From Vanessa cardui (lineage: Eukaryota; Arthropoda; Insecta; Lepidoptera; Nymphalidae): a stretch of DNA of 64,000 bases. The stretch is from contig NC_061146.1 of the NCBI RefSeq assembly GCF_905220365.1, forward strand, positions 9,241,538-9,305,537, written 5' to 3'. Positions 52,737 through 63,405 of the stretch are shown here, piece after piece. The notes beneath the pieces are model-generated. The model was not told where the DNA came from. It made no database searches and saw only the letters and a program-made list of their open reading frames with translations. The translations under genes and the position numbers were made by a program. Position 1 is the first letter of the stretch. Each line of letters opens with the position of its first letter.

Positions 52737-53058
52737 CAACTTAGATGTAGCATCGTCAAAATTCGTAAAGCCGATCACACCCGAATTAACTACACTATCC
52801 CAAATTATCAATATTTATTTCTTATGTGAATATGATCTTTATGCAAAAGTAATAACTTTTAATATCATATGACCTAATATATTCGTCAATTTGACATGTT
52901 TATTTACATGCACTTGCTTTATCGGGTTGAACTGACGCGAGAATCTACAGCGACGAATAGCGTCGTATGGCGCGATAGGGAGCTATTTCTATTGAGTAAA
53001 TCGGCAGTAATCGGTTTTATTGAATTTGCCGATGCGACATCTAAGTTGTGTCGTACTA
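52737..53058 (+). mobile_element. MITE-T copy T2
   Basis: 322 bp. Arms of 29 nt at 52737-52765 and 53030-53058 match at 28 positions. Same orientation as T1. Well-preserved ends suggest it is the youngest of the three. Confidence 0.9.
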
Positions 53059-53461
53059 TACACACAATAAATAATGTTACTATTAGTATTAAGTCTAAGA
53101 ATCCCAAATCTCTTTTATCGTGAGTAATGTTCCTCTCATTACAATCGATGTCGCTTTGAATAAAACGGTCTCTTGGGCCTCATACCGACCCGAGTTATTG
53201 CGGGTTAAGATTTGGCACGTGTTGGGATATTTTAGGTCAGCGTTTTCGCTTTCAATTAAGCATACGTGTAATGAAAGCTGACTAGTTTTCGCTGCGGTTT
53301 TAAAACACGGTTCCAGGTTTAAAAGCAAATACAATATCGGAGATATATTTGTAGTGCGAGCTGACTTAGATGATCCTATGCTTTGGACAACAAAACCAAT
53401 GAATTTTGTATGTCGATATTTCTTCATGTACTTAGTGTGTTGGTATGTATCATCTTAGAAA
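53059..53461. other. Unrecognised DNA with a 110-codon minus-strand frame
   Basis: The frame at 53095-53427 starts with ATG and contains no motif I know (internal segment RTTNISPILYLLLNLEPC). No upstream promoter or splice context supports it. GC is higher than in the surroundings, so a fragment of a decayed element or host exon cannot be excluded. Confidence 0.3.
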
Positions 53462-53585
53462 AATATATATTATATAAATATTGGACATCATTACATATAT
53501 TACTGTGATCCCAATATAAGTAGCTAAAGCACTTGTGTTATGGAAGATCAGAGGTAAAGACGGTACCACAAACACCCAGATTCTA
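53462..53585 (-). mobile_element. SINE-B, tail half
   Basis: atattggacatcattacata, gctaaagcacttgtgttatg, and caaacacccaga. The tRNA-like head is missing. Confidence 0.75.
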
Positions 53586-54138
53586 TAACTTAGTAAGCGT
53601 TACATTCTACTAAGATGAAGCTTTAGAGTAACAAAATAACCATAAGTTGTCAGTTCTATTTGAACCCGGGACCTCACAATCTTAAAAGCTTGCCACTAAA
53701 CCAACGAAACATAAATTAGAGATCATTATAAATAAGTAAATTTTTCGTGTAATTTAATGAAAAATCACTTCCCAAATATTTTGCCAAACGTTGGAACTGC
53801 AATAAAAAACTATATCCCAACATCTCGACCAACGTTGGAACCAAAGCCATCTCACGTTCTATTTTTAAATTTAAATTATTACATCATAAAAAGCGTTCGC
53901 ATATTTATACCCTGACACGTAGTTTCTACTTTGTAACGTATATTAGACCACCAGAATTGGGCCCAGGCCATTAAAGTGATGTATAAAAGGACTCCCTGAT
54001 AGGGATGTCATTAAAACGAGCAATAAGAATTAAACGACTCGAGTGAGTCACTATTATAACCAACTTTAATGAAGGGACCGCTTTAATTACATTTGTAACT
54101 TTCTTTTATTTATTATAGTTATAAATTATCATGGTCGA
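53586..54138. other. No recognisable feature
   Basis: AT-rich; nothing identified. Confidence 0.4.
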
Positions 54139-54421
54139 AATGAACCGAGATTGCCCAGTGGTTAGAACGAGTGCATCTTGACCGATGATTGCGGGCTCAA
54201 ACCCAAGCACCATTGAATTTTCATGTGCTTAATTTGTGTTTCTAATTCATCTCGAGCTCGACGGTGAGGGAAAACATCGTGAGGAAACCTGCATGTGTCT
54301 AATTTCATAGGAATTCTGCCACATGTGTATTCCACCAACCCGCATTAGAACAGCGTGGTGGAATATGTTCCAAACCTGCTCCTCAAAGGGAGAGGAAGGG
54401 AAATTTACAGGCTGTTGTTGT
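54139..54421 (+). mobile_element. SINE-A
   Basis: Head aaccgagattgcccagtggt, B box cgggctcaaaccc, and tail ggctgttgttgtt. The ggcctttagcccagcagtgg segment is deleted. Confidence 0.9.
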
Positions 54422-54524
54422 TATCATTTTTTGTTGTTCACAATGAAAGTTATTAATATAAATTTTATTTGAGAGAATAAAATGAACAGCTTGTGTAAGT
54501 CCTACCCTGCAATAGCGTTTTCCT

Positions 54525-54720
54525 CTTAAGGAGACATTCTACCCCCAAACAACACTGGTTTGTTCCGGTTTGAAGGATAAGAATGAGTGAGCCAGTAAAA
54601 CTACAGATACAAAAGACAACATGTTAGTTCCCAAGATTACTGGACCATGGCGCTTATAAAGAATGGTTAATAATTCTTACAACGCAACTGTCTATGGGAA
54701 GTGGTGGTGATGGGGATGCT
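54525..54720 (+). repeat. REP1, decayed
   Basis: aaacaacactggtttgttcc, the gagtgagccagtaaaactac block, and ctgtctatgggaagtggtgg. Confidence 0.5.
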
Positions 54721-55285
54721 TAAAAACAGTACTTTGTATTAGTTATCTGATTTCAAGGGTCAATGAGTCAAAATTATAAGTAAAAGATAAATCCTAATTA
54801 ATCGTTCTTGCGTATTATTGTAGCTGTAAGCTGTATAATTGTATGGAGAACAAACTCTAATGATACATTTAGTACCTACCTTTCACATTTTTAGAATTCT
54901 CAATTAATAACGCTAATGATTTAAAAATGGAACAGATTCGAAAAACCTGGCAACTAATACGGCTGTTAAACATTGGAATTCTGTCAAAATAAGGTAAAAC
55001 CATTAAAATTACTTTGCATCAAATTATGTGTAAGCAAAGGTCTACAATTATGTTTGCTTAAACTCGACAGGGGATTTGACCTTTGCGACCACAACATGGA
55101 TTAAATAAGATTTACACACCAGGGTTGCCTGTTAAAACAGGTGACATTAAATGTTACCATCGTAAAAAAAGTTCAGGTACGAATTATTCTGCCATTATGA
55201 CTAGTATTATGTCGTATTTATTAATAGCTTATTTTGATGTTTTGGGTTTATTGTGGTTTTATGTTTTGATGTATAACATCTATTT
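54721..55285. other. No recognisable feature
   Basis: An 80-codon frame (55083-55325) runs into the adjacent SINE-A and has no motifs. Confidence 0.4.
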
Positions 55286-55556
55286 GAGCCGAGATAGACC
55301 AGTGGTTAGAACGCGTACATCTTAACAGATGAACGTGGATTCAAATCCAAGCAAGCACCACTGAATTTCCATGTGCTTAATTTGCATTTGTAATTCATCT
55401 CGGTGGTGATATAAAACATCGTGAGGTAATCTGCATGTGTCTATTTTTAACGACATTTTGCCGCATGTGAATCCATAAACCTAACCTAACCTTCTCTTCA
55501 AAGGGAGAAGAGGTTTTAACCCAGCAATGGGAAATTTACATTCTGTTATTTTGATA
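55286..55556 (+). mobile_element. SINE-A, divergent
   Basis: Head gagccgagatagaccagtgg, B box ggattcaaatccaa, and 3' end gggaaatttacattctgtta. A deletion has removed the accaacccgcattgg block. Confidence 0.85.
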
Positions 55557-55650
55557 TTTATTATACGAGTATATCTATTGTCCTTCTTAGTGGTAGCGGA
55601 CTTGTGTCTGACTTGTGTCTGTGCGATATTTTGTGTGTAGTATATACTTA

Positions 55651-55988
55651 TAGTACGACACAAATTAGATGTAGCGTCGGAAAATGCAATGGAATGAAAA
55701 TAAAACCGATTACTGCCGATTTGCACAACCAATAGAAATAGCTCCCTATCGCGTCATTCGAAGCTATTCGTCTCTATAGATTCACGCGTCAGAGAAAGCA
55801 AGTGCATGTAAATCGACGCGTCAAATTGACGAATATATTAGATCATGTGATATTACAAGTTATTACGTTTGAATAAAGATCATATTCGCATGAGAAATAA
55901 ATTTTGATAATTTGGGATAGCGTACTCAATTCGGATGTGATCGGAATTTTACGAATTTTGCCGATGTGATCTAAGTTGTGTCGTACTA
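55651..55988 (-). mobile_element. MITE-T copy T3
   Basis: 338 bp in inverted orientation to T1 and T2. Ends tagtacgacacaaattagat and gatctaagttgtgtcgtact. Flanked by TA. Confidence 0.88.
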
Positions 55989-56556
55989 TAGTTTTCTACA
56001 TGCAAGTGAGTGTATTTGTGTATGTGAGAAAGAGCAAAATATATAACAATGCTCTGAGTTCTTTTTATCATTCCATATTTATACATTGTCTTTTAATTTT
56101 ACTGTTTTATATTTACCATACACCCAATACGAACCGTGGTTTTTCCAAATGAACCTTTAAGACCAAGATGTGATAAGGTTTAGGAACTAATTTGAAAGAT
56201 AAAATACAGCAAATGTATAAAACAAAACACCAGTCTAAAGTAAAATAGCACCTTATTAAAACTTCATAAATTATTAAAAATGACAATGCATTGAATTCTT
56301 TGAAAAGCGGGAATAAAATCTGTGAAAACAATATATAAAGTAATTTTATCGAGCTGGCAACCCTGCGCGTGTCATAGGCGGGCTTATAAAAATTGTTAAC
56401 TTGTCACATTAGTCCGGTAAATGCAAGCAACCGAATATAAATGAGCGAATACCCGAGTTTATGTGATTTAGAGAACAAAACAATTGTGTTATAATAATTT
56501 TGTTATGTGTGTTTATAATAATTATAATGTGTTCATAATTGTTTTATATTATAAAT
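55989..56556. other. No firm feature
   Basis: A GC-richer patch at 56350-56460 (ggcaaccctgcgcgtgtcat) contains ttataaaaa at 56385. It could be a core promoter remnant, but no initiator or coding exon accompanies it. Confidence 0.3.
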
Positions 56557-56832
56557 TCCGTGATGGTCCAGTGGTTAGAACTCGTGCATCTTAACTGATA
56601 ATTAAGGGTTCAAACCCAACAAGCACCACTAAATATTCCATCATTTGTGTTTATAATTCATTTCTTGCTCCGCGATGGAGGAAAACATCGTGAGGAAACC
56701 TGCATGTGGAAATTCTGCTACATGTGTATTCCACCCACGTCCATTGTAACAACGTGGTGGAATATGTTCCAAACCTTGTCCTCAAAGGGAGAAGAGGCCT
56801 TAGCCCATCAATGGGAAATTTACAGGCAGTAT
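56557..56832 (+). mobile_element. SINE-A
   Basis: Head ccgtgatggtccagtggtta, B box gggttcaaaccca, and 3' end gaaatttacaggcagt. The gtctaatttcatag segment is deleted. Confidence 0.9.
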
Positions 56833-56897
56833 TGTTCTAATTTATAAAAATAATTGAAGATACCCGACAGATGAAATAAATTAAACAAAATGGTTTA

Positions 56898-57118
56898 CTA
56901 CTAGCTGTGCCCGCGAATTTGTGCTCATTTGAATTGGATAAAAAGCTCATTATTATAGCCTAAGTTTCTTCTTATTGCATCAGCTGTTTACTATTGAAAG
57001 TTACGGCAAAATGGTTTCAGCGGTTCCAGGGATTAGCTGACTGCCTGGAACAAACAGGCAGACAGACAAAAATTATAACAAATGTTACTTTGGTATATGA
57101 ACCGTGTAAACCGTGAAT
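56898..57118 (-). mobile_element. Helitron-like element H1
   Basis: On the plus strand it begins actagctgtgcccgcgaattt-like sequence, the complement of the CTAG terminus. Then tagcctaagtttcttcttat and aacaaacaggcagacagaca follow. Confidence 0.6.
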
Positions 57119-57495
57119 TTTAATATTACTAACAGACACTCCAATTTTATTGATATATGTATAGATATATATAATGTGTATGTGTATGTAATATTTCATA
57201 ACTATTAACCGGGAATGCATTTTCCATTTTCTTGAAAGTATTTTAAAGTAGTGTCAAAGCTATCTATATTAATTCAAAAATCTTTCGAATATCGAAACAG
57301 ATTTTCGATCGCTTACAACCACATTATAATATTGAAACCATTTTTCTGCCATGAGGAGTTAGTGCTTGTATGCCAAATGCTTTGTAGTCGATGTATAATT
57401 CTGGGTGCTTACATTAGACAAAATCGAATTATTTAAGTGTGAGTTCAATCGCATCTTCTGGTAGTAGATCTAGAGTAGTTTGTTAATAAATGTTT
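57119..57495. other. No recognisable feature
   Basis: AT-rich with tata-type low-complexity near 57155-57185. Confidence 0.4.
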
Positions 57496-57675
57496 TTTTT
57501 ATGTTATAAGTTGGCGGTCTAGCCTATGGGCCACCTGATGGTAAGTGGTCACCATCACCCATAGACAATGAAGCTGTAAGGGATATTAACTATTCCTTAG
57601 ATCGTCAATGTGCCATAACCTTGGGAACTAACGTTATTTCCTTTGTGCCTGTAGTTACACTGGCTCACTCAATTC
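57496..57675 (-). repeat. REP1, 5' truncated
   Basis: ttatgttataagttggcggt to gttacactggctcactcaa. It ends at the same internal point as the copy at 22781-22965. Confidence 0.8.
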
Positions 57676-57901
57676 AATAAATAATATACCTGGCCGAATT
57701 TTGGCTATAGCAGATCTCAAAAAACTTACTGTAAATTAAATAAAAATATACTTTAATCGAGTAGGCTCATACGGGCTCGTATAAACTATTAATTGCTATG
57801 GTGTTATAAAATTTAAAGCTGTCTTTCCTGTTGAGAGTGAGGTAGCCTGTATGACTATTGGCATAAGGGACATACCTCAATACAAAACGTATACAACTAC
57901 A

Positions 57902-58190
57902 AAAGCAGTCTGCATATTTCCCACTGCTGGACTAAGGCTTCCTCTCCCTTTTGAGAAGGTTTTTGGAACATATTCCGCCATGCTGTTCCAATGCGGGTTG
58001 GTGGAATACACAAGTGGCAGATTATTTATGAAATTAACACGTGCAGGTTTCCTTACGATGTTTTCCATCGCCGCCGAGCACAAGATGAAGATAAACACAA
58101 ATTAAGCACATGAATATTTAGTGGTGCCTGCCTGGGTTTGAACCCACCATCATCGGTTAAGATGCACGCGTTCTAACCACTGGGCCAACA
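57902..58190 (-). mobile_element. SINE-A, near full length
   Basis: aaagcagtctgcatatttcc to ttctaaccactgggcca. It abuts a plus-strand SINE-A fragment at its head. Confidence 0.9.
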
Positions 58191-58280
58191 AACGTGGCCA
58201 ACGTGGGGGAATATGTTCCAAACCCTCTCCTTAATGGAAGAAGAGGCCTTATCGCAGTGGAAAATTTACAGACTATTACT
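58190..58280 (+). mobile_element. SINE-A 3' part, TTTAC-tail subfamily
   Basis: cgtgggggaatatgttccaa, the ctccttaatggaag marker, and tail attactttactac. It forms an inverted pair with the preceding copy, about 280 bp apart at their tails. Confidence 0.8.
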
Positions 58281-58741
58281 TTACTACTTTACTTTTTTAA
58301 TAACTCAAATATAGTGTTACCAGCGTATTTTATTAATCAAAATGGAAATTGTGTAAATTTCAAACAGCAATATTAAAAATTATAAATAATGAACGGAAAT
58401 TCTAAAGTTTGAACAATGTTTTCTAATTCCGAACGTTAAAATACAAACAGAATTATACTTGGAAATGTATCGAATCAAACCTCCGCTTCCTGTATTAAAA
58501 TGTCTGAACTGGAGCCGTAAGGCTGCCTTACCAATGTAATGCTTTACATATTTATTAGGCATTTAATTGATTAATTTTGATAATTATTATTAAGAAAAAC
58601 GATTTCCGTTATCGAGTCAAATCTCCAAGATTCACTTTAAAAATGAAAGAACAGACTACCTTAAATAGTTTTAGTTAATTTAATTATTAATGTCAATAAA
58701 AAGCTTCTAATTGTTTGTTCTATTCTATTCTACAATAATTA
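58281..58741. other. No recognisable feature
   Basis: AT-rich; nothing identified. Confidence 0.4.
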
Positions 58742-58990
58742 ATCATCATCATCATCATCCTCCTTATCCCAATATTATTTGGGGTCGGCGCAGCATGACT
58801 TCTCCTTCTTTCCTCTGTCAGACGTCATCTCACAAGTAATATTCTTTCTAACCATATCGTCTTTCATACAATCCATCCATCGTTTCCTTGGTCGTCCTCT
58901 ACCTCTATATCCATCCACATTCATGCTCAAGGCCTTCCTCACAATATGTTCCTCATTCTTCCGCATTACATGCCCATACCTTGTTACAAT
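58742..58990 (-). pseudogene. RTE-type LINE C-terminal fragment, best copy
   Basis: The minus strand encodes a 63-codon open end (58966-58775) containing GYRGRGRPRKRWMDCMKDDM and ending KEKSCCADPK. It is followed by the (ATG)n tail (plus-strand atcatcatcatcatc at 58743). GRPRKRW is the conserved basic motif near the C terminus of RTE-type ORFs in insects. Only the last ~80 codons remain. Copies at 11.7, 19.4 and 30.8 kb are in the same orientation. Confidence 0.75.
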
Positions 58991-59519
58991 AATTAATCGG
59001 TACTATTTAAAAGAATTAATTGTTAAAAATCTGTACTAAATTCAGAATTATTTAAATCCTTTTTTGAAAGTATGTCTGGCATATTTAACTAATCGGACAT
59101 CTTGAAATCAAAATATGTATATCGAAATAAAATTGCTCACCCAACGATTCCTAACAAAAATAAAATACACAAACGCCATATTTATACACTCATTAATTCT
59201 GAGCATGTAATTAAAGTGACTTATAATAACATTGTTACAAATTTTTTGGAAGAGCAAAATATGAATGTTACTACAACTGACGACAACTCGACCACAATTA
59301 AAACTTTTACCGGGGATAAATTTTGCGCAACGCTCTTTGTAGGCAATTGACCTGAAATCGTCAAAGTTTTAACGGTGGAGTGACTTGAATAAGGAACTCG
59401 AACGTTCGGGCCAATAAATTTAACAAATAATTCCCTTGAATATTTAAAGGATTATTTTTTTTATTTTAAATGTGTAGGCAGACTTGAAAATGACCTAATA
59501 GATAATCATCACAATGTTC
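58991..59519. other. Unrecognised DNA with an 82-codon open frame
   Basis: The frame at 59102-59350 has no ATG at its start. It encodes a threonine/asparagine-rich stretch (VTTTDDNSTTIKTFTGDKF) of unknown nature. Possibly a decayed exon or element; no support either way. Confidence 0.3.
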
Positions 59520-59640
59520 TGTACATGGGTGTGGTATGAAATATTTATAAACCATTCCTAATATTGCCAATGCTCCCATCGAATTTGGGAACTAATTTAT
59601 GCCCTTTCTGTACTTACACAGGCTTACTGATCCTCAGGGC
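59520..59640 (-). repeat. REP1, decayed
   Basis: aaaccattcctaatattgcc, gaatttgggaactaattta, and tgtacttacacaggcttact. Confidence 0.45.
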
Positions 59641-59997
59641 CGGATTTAGGGGTGGGTAACAGGGATATATGGCAAGAGAGAGGCCCTGGAATACATATTC
59701 CGACGACTTAACAATTTTAATGTAACATATGTTCAGTGTACTATTTAAAAAGTTACTGATAGAAAAATTAAATTGTTGACAAATACAACTAATAAAAATG
59801 AAAATGTACGCAATAATTTGTAGACAAATATTTATTGGTCCCCACTTCCTTGTTACCGCAGGGCCTCCTGACCTTATAATCCGGACCTGCTCATTCAAGC
59901 TAGACCACAAAACACTAGTTGCTTTTGTGATAGAATAATAGGTGGTGACTATCAAGAAGGTACCCTACATTGTTTACTGTGATAACTGTGTTAAGTG

Positions 59998-60180
59998 AAA
60001 CTACCACCGGTTCGGAAAGTAGAGTCAACGGAAGAAATTCGGTGGTTACTCTTTTTGTTGACATTTAAAAATACAGTCATGTTTGTTGAATACAATTATA
60101 CATATATGTATGTATGTAATATGTCCTGCCTGGAAGTCAATAAGTATTAATTCCATGCTTTTTTTGTTAATGTCCAAATC
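59998..60180 (-). mobile_element. LINE-tail fragment
   Basis: aaactaccaccggttcggaa, ggtggttactctttttgttg, and tcctgcctggaagtcaata. The hexamer tail is missing. Confidence 0.75.
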
Positions 60181-60185
60181 AATCT

Positions 60186-60362
60186 ATACTAATAATATAA
60201 AGGTTTGTCTATCTGTCTGTCTGCTCTCACGACAAAATCGTTGAACCGAATTCAATAAGATTTAGTGTGAAGCAAACTTGAACTCCAAGAGGACATAGGC
60301 TCTTTTTTTGTCTAAAACCCTAAAATGCAAGCAAGGTTCCGGGCGACTACTAGTATAGAGTG
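60186..60362 (+). mobile_element. Helitron-like element H3
   Basis: Starts tactaataatataaaggttt, contains gttgaaccgaattcaataag and ttgaactccaagaggacata, and ends cgggcgactactagt. Confidence 0.5.
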
Positions 60363-60795
60363 GCGTCTCGTTTAGATATATGCGTTCATCACAGTCATTA
60401 AGACCCCAGGTGTTTTAATGTTGGTCGTACGTCAGCTGGATTGACCAATAAAACTAAATTTACGATTGCTATGAACTAGTTTGGAGATCAAGCTGGAAAA
60501 TTTTAATTTATTAATAAATACGAGGTAAAATATCATTAAAAAAATTAACTATATTTCGTCAGTATTTGCCTTAGATGTTACGTAATGTATGATAGATGTT
60601 ATGTATAATTTTTTTTTATCTGTAACACAAAATGACATTTAAGTGTCTCTGGCAATGTTTATTTAACAAACAAACTATATTTTATTTTATTTTGTGTGAA
60701 TGGAAGTGTCTGTCTCTATGTCTGTTTCGAGTTACCTCCGAAACAACACAACCGATTCACATAATGTTGTCTTAGATTTTCGCGATTATTACACA

Positions 60796-60923
60796 TTGAA
60801 ATAAAACTAGTTTTAACCGTGTGTCTACCCGTGACCACGAACGCTGTCAAGTGCTCGAAACGTCGGGATAATGAAATTAATTAATATACGCGATTTAAAT
60901 CCGTTAAACTAGTTTTATTTCAA
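60796..60923 (+). mobile_element. Palindromic element P1, second copy
   Basis: Outer arms ttgaaataaaactagttt and its exact complement at the right end. The hammerhead-like core at 60828-60867 is in plus orientation and identical to the 52.1-kb copy except in the stem II loop (GTCA for ATAA). An inner ttaatatacgcgat block matches the arm of copy 1, but the left inner arm is deleted. A caca duplication is possible. Confidence 0.6.
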
Positions 60924-60964
60924 CACAACCGATTTTGACTATAACTATATTACTTATCACTAAG

Positions 60965-61045
60965 ATTGCAGTTGTCAATGGGCGGCGGTAGCCACTTTCC
61001 ATCGGGTAAGGTGACTGCCCGTTTGCCACCGATACCATAAAAACA
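60965..61045 (+). repeat. Isolated REP1-type 3' module
   Basis: gttgtcaatgggcggcggta, ccactttccatcgggtaagg, and cgtttgccaccgataccata with AAAA. Only the tail module is present, consistent with extreme 5' truncation during retroposition. Confidence 0.55.
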
Positions 61046-61161
61046 CAAAGCAACTGGATATCGCTTTTTATATGTATACTAACCTTATGTAAAAAATAAA
61101 TATGTCAACTTTTAGCCCCATATGTATTTCAAATATTTGAAGGTTTTTTTCTTATTTCCAG

Positions 61162-61203
61162 ATTGTAACTGTACACAACAGTAAGAGTAACAGCCACGCA
61201 AAG
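61162..61203 (+). other. Candidate 42-nt host microexon
   Basis: A pyrimidine tract (ggtttttttcttatttccag) ends at 61161. The next 42 nt are flanked by a strong donor, AAG then gtatgt, at 61204. Exactly one of three phases is open: IVTVHNSKSNSHAK. The other two hit TAA. The length is a multiple of three, so inclusion or skipping would keep the frame, as in neuronal cassette microexons. The segment is richer in GC than its flanks and matches no repeat here. No flanking exons are seen, so this rests on splice consensus alone. Confidence 0.4.
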
Positions 61204-61209
61204 GTATGT

Positions 61210-62039
61210 AATGTATACATTATTTGATTATGATTATCATCTTCATTACTATACTATTTGGTTTGCATGTAAGATTTGGTCGTCAGGATATAAAAGGTAG
61301 TCTTTATTCTTAGTTCATACCAAATTTCAGTAGTTTGGCAGTAAATAGAGACAGAGCACTTTGGCATTTATAATATAAATAGTTAAAAATTGTTAGTAGA
61401 TAGTATAAAAGTTTCGTTCGCATTATTGTTATTACTATAGATAGAAATAAGTTAGTAAATTATTTAACAATAAATACAAACTAGTCAAATTGTCTATGCT
61501 TAAATGTCATTATCTTTTATTGGTTGAATCTTTAACAGAATGCCATGAGGCCACTTATATTAGAGTGAGGTCTATGTGCCTCTCCCACCGCTGTGGGGGT
61601 CGCTGGGTTTCTGGGGTTCTCTGTTCCCCGGAAACATCTTTTGAATGAAGGACCGTTAAAAAAATATTTCCCTTATCATAGTTACACTGGCTGACTCACA
61701 TTTCAAACCGAAATCCGAAAACTGAAAATATTAACATAAATACAAATATAACTTATAAATAAACAAATTAACGATCCGTTAAATAATTAAGTGAATAAAA
61801 TAATAATAATTAAGCGTTTTTGTACAAAAACGAGTCCACTCGAAAAGTAATTAAAATATCGTACGAAAAACTTTTCCTCACAAAACGAATGAAAACAGGA
61901 AGTTTAATTTCACACACTTTCAGTGGACTAGGTTTCGTTCGTGTAAGTTTTAATTACATAGCAAATTAGCATTGTTAAGAGACAAAATATATAATATATA
62001 ATAAGCCTTAGCGCAGTACATATACATAATATATTTTTT
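61210..62039. other. Mostly unrecognised DNA
   Basis: A GC-rich island lies at 61560-61645 (cctctcccaccgctgtgggg). A REP1 trace lies at 61678-61710 (gttacactggctgactcaca). An imperfect inverted repeat spans 61818-61960 (gagtccact / agtggact with flanking pairs). None has a function I can support. Confidence 0.4.
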
Positions 62040-62290
62040 TAGTAAGTGGTAAGTGGTCAACATCACCAATAGACAATGACGCTGTAAGAAATATTAACTA
62101 TTCCTTACATCGTTAATGCGCCACCAACATTGGGAACTAAGATGCTATGTCCCTTGTGCCTGTAGTTACACTGGCTCACTCACCCTTCAAACCGGAATAC
62201 ATCAATACGTATGTATTGTTGTTTAACGGTAGAATATCTGATGAGAGGGTGGTACCTACCCAGGCGGGCTTGCACAAAGCCCTGCCACTA
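62040..62290 (-). repeat. REP1, full length
   Basis: agtggtaagtggtcaacatc to gggcttgcacaaagccctgc. The reversed A-rich end is partly lost. Confidence 0.85.
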
Positions 62291-62351
62291 GTGGGGTCTG
62301 CTGTAAAACTTCGCGTTTATTCAAAAGATGATTTATGACTTTCATACCATT

Positions 62352-62890
62352 TTTAATCGACTTCAAAAAAAGAAGGAGGTCATCAATTCGACTGTATTTT
62401 TTGAACTTTTGACTGGGTAAATCAATATTGATAATTTCCGCCATATCCTAATATAACAATAATGTAGCTACATTATATAATCGTTAATCGATTTTAAAGT
62501 AATCTAATATTCTGAGCTGATATGGCCCAGTGGTTAGAACGCGTACATCTTAACCGATGATTGCGGGTTCAAACCCAGCCAAGCGCCACTATATATATGT
62601 GCTTAATTTGTATTTATAATTCATCTCGTGCTCGGCGGTGAAGGAAAACATCGTGAGGAAACCTGCATGTGTCTAATTTCATCGAAATTCTGCCACATGT
62701 GCATTCCACCAACCCGCATTGGAACAGCGTGGTGGAATATGTTCCAAACCCTCTCCTTAATGGCAGAGGAGGCCTTATCCCAGCAGTGGGAAATTTACAG
62801 GCTGTTACTTTACTTTAGTACTTTAATATTCTTTATTTCATTTTATTTAAGAATCTGCTTATGTTATTACTATAAGATACTTTTGGATAA
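62352..62890 (+). mobile_element. MITE-N copy N6, split by SINE-A
   Basis: Left part 62352-62513 with the 5' inverted repeat (aatcgacttcaaaaaaagaa). Right part from 62824 (taatattctttatttcattt), decayed, with no 3' inverted repeat visible. Confidence 0.65.
62514..62823 (+). mobile_element. SINE-A, full length, TTTAC-tail subfamily
   Basis: Head gagctgatatggcccagtgg, B box gggttcaaaccca, marker ctccttaatggc, and tail ggctgttactttactttag. Flanked by taatattct (62505-62513, 62824-62832) inside MITE-N. The best copy of this subfamily. Confidence 0.92.
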
Positions 62891-63199
62891 ATAAAAAAGT
62901 CCAATCCTCTAAGTAACAATAATGACTACGAGCAAGGTACAAAATACTAAATGAATACAAATTAAAATTCTCATTCCATTGATGTTCCTCAGACTAACTA
63001 CGATTATAAAATTACGAAGTGAAATCTTTTAAAAAAATATTTTATTTAACGCCAAGAAGTTTCCAGCGTCTGAAAGTTTTCAAGAAAAAAAAAAATTACA
63101 TCCGCGCAATTTCCTTTGAGAAAAGAAATTCAGCCAATTCGAAATTGGACACACGGGTGGACTGCTTAAATAGCATTTCAATTTGATAAAGGTAAAATA

Positions 63200-63405
63200 T
63201 GTACCGATGGCTAGGCGATGAGAATACTTGAGCCTGGCGTCTTAACCGATGACCGCGGGTTCAAACCCAGACAAGCACCGCTGAATATTTATGTGCTTAA
63301 TTTGCGTTTATAATCTCGTGTTCAGCGGTGAAGGAAAATATCGTGAGGAAACCTGTATATGTCTAATTTCATAGAAATTCTGCCACATGTGTATTCCACC
63401 AACCA
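63200..63405 (+). mobile_element. SINE-A, 3' truncated
   Basis: The head is damaged (ggctaggcgatgagaatact) with an intact B box (gggttcaaaccca). The body runs to gtgtattccaccaacc, then stops. The 3' third is absent, which is unusual for a retroposed SINE and implies later deletion. Confidence 0.8.

Noticed and set aside
56385..56395. TATAAAAA as a host promoter
   Set aside because: No initiator, downstream coding sequence or conserved context; such motifs are expected by chance in AT-rich DNA.
61910..61947. Possible second microexon: ttcacacactttcag ... gtaagtttt
   Set aside because: The segment is part of an imperfect inverted repeat, the pyrimidine tract is weak, and the 19-nt length would shift frame. 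Evidence is much poorer than at 61162.
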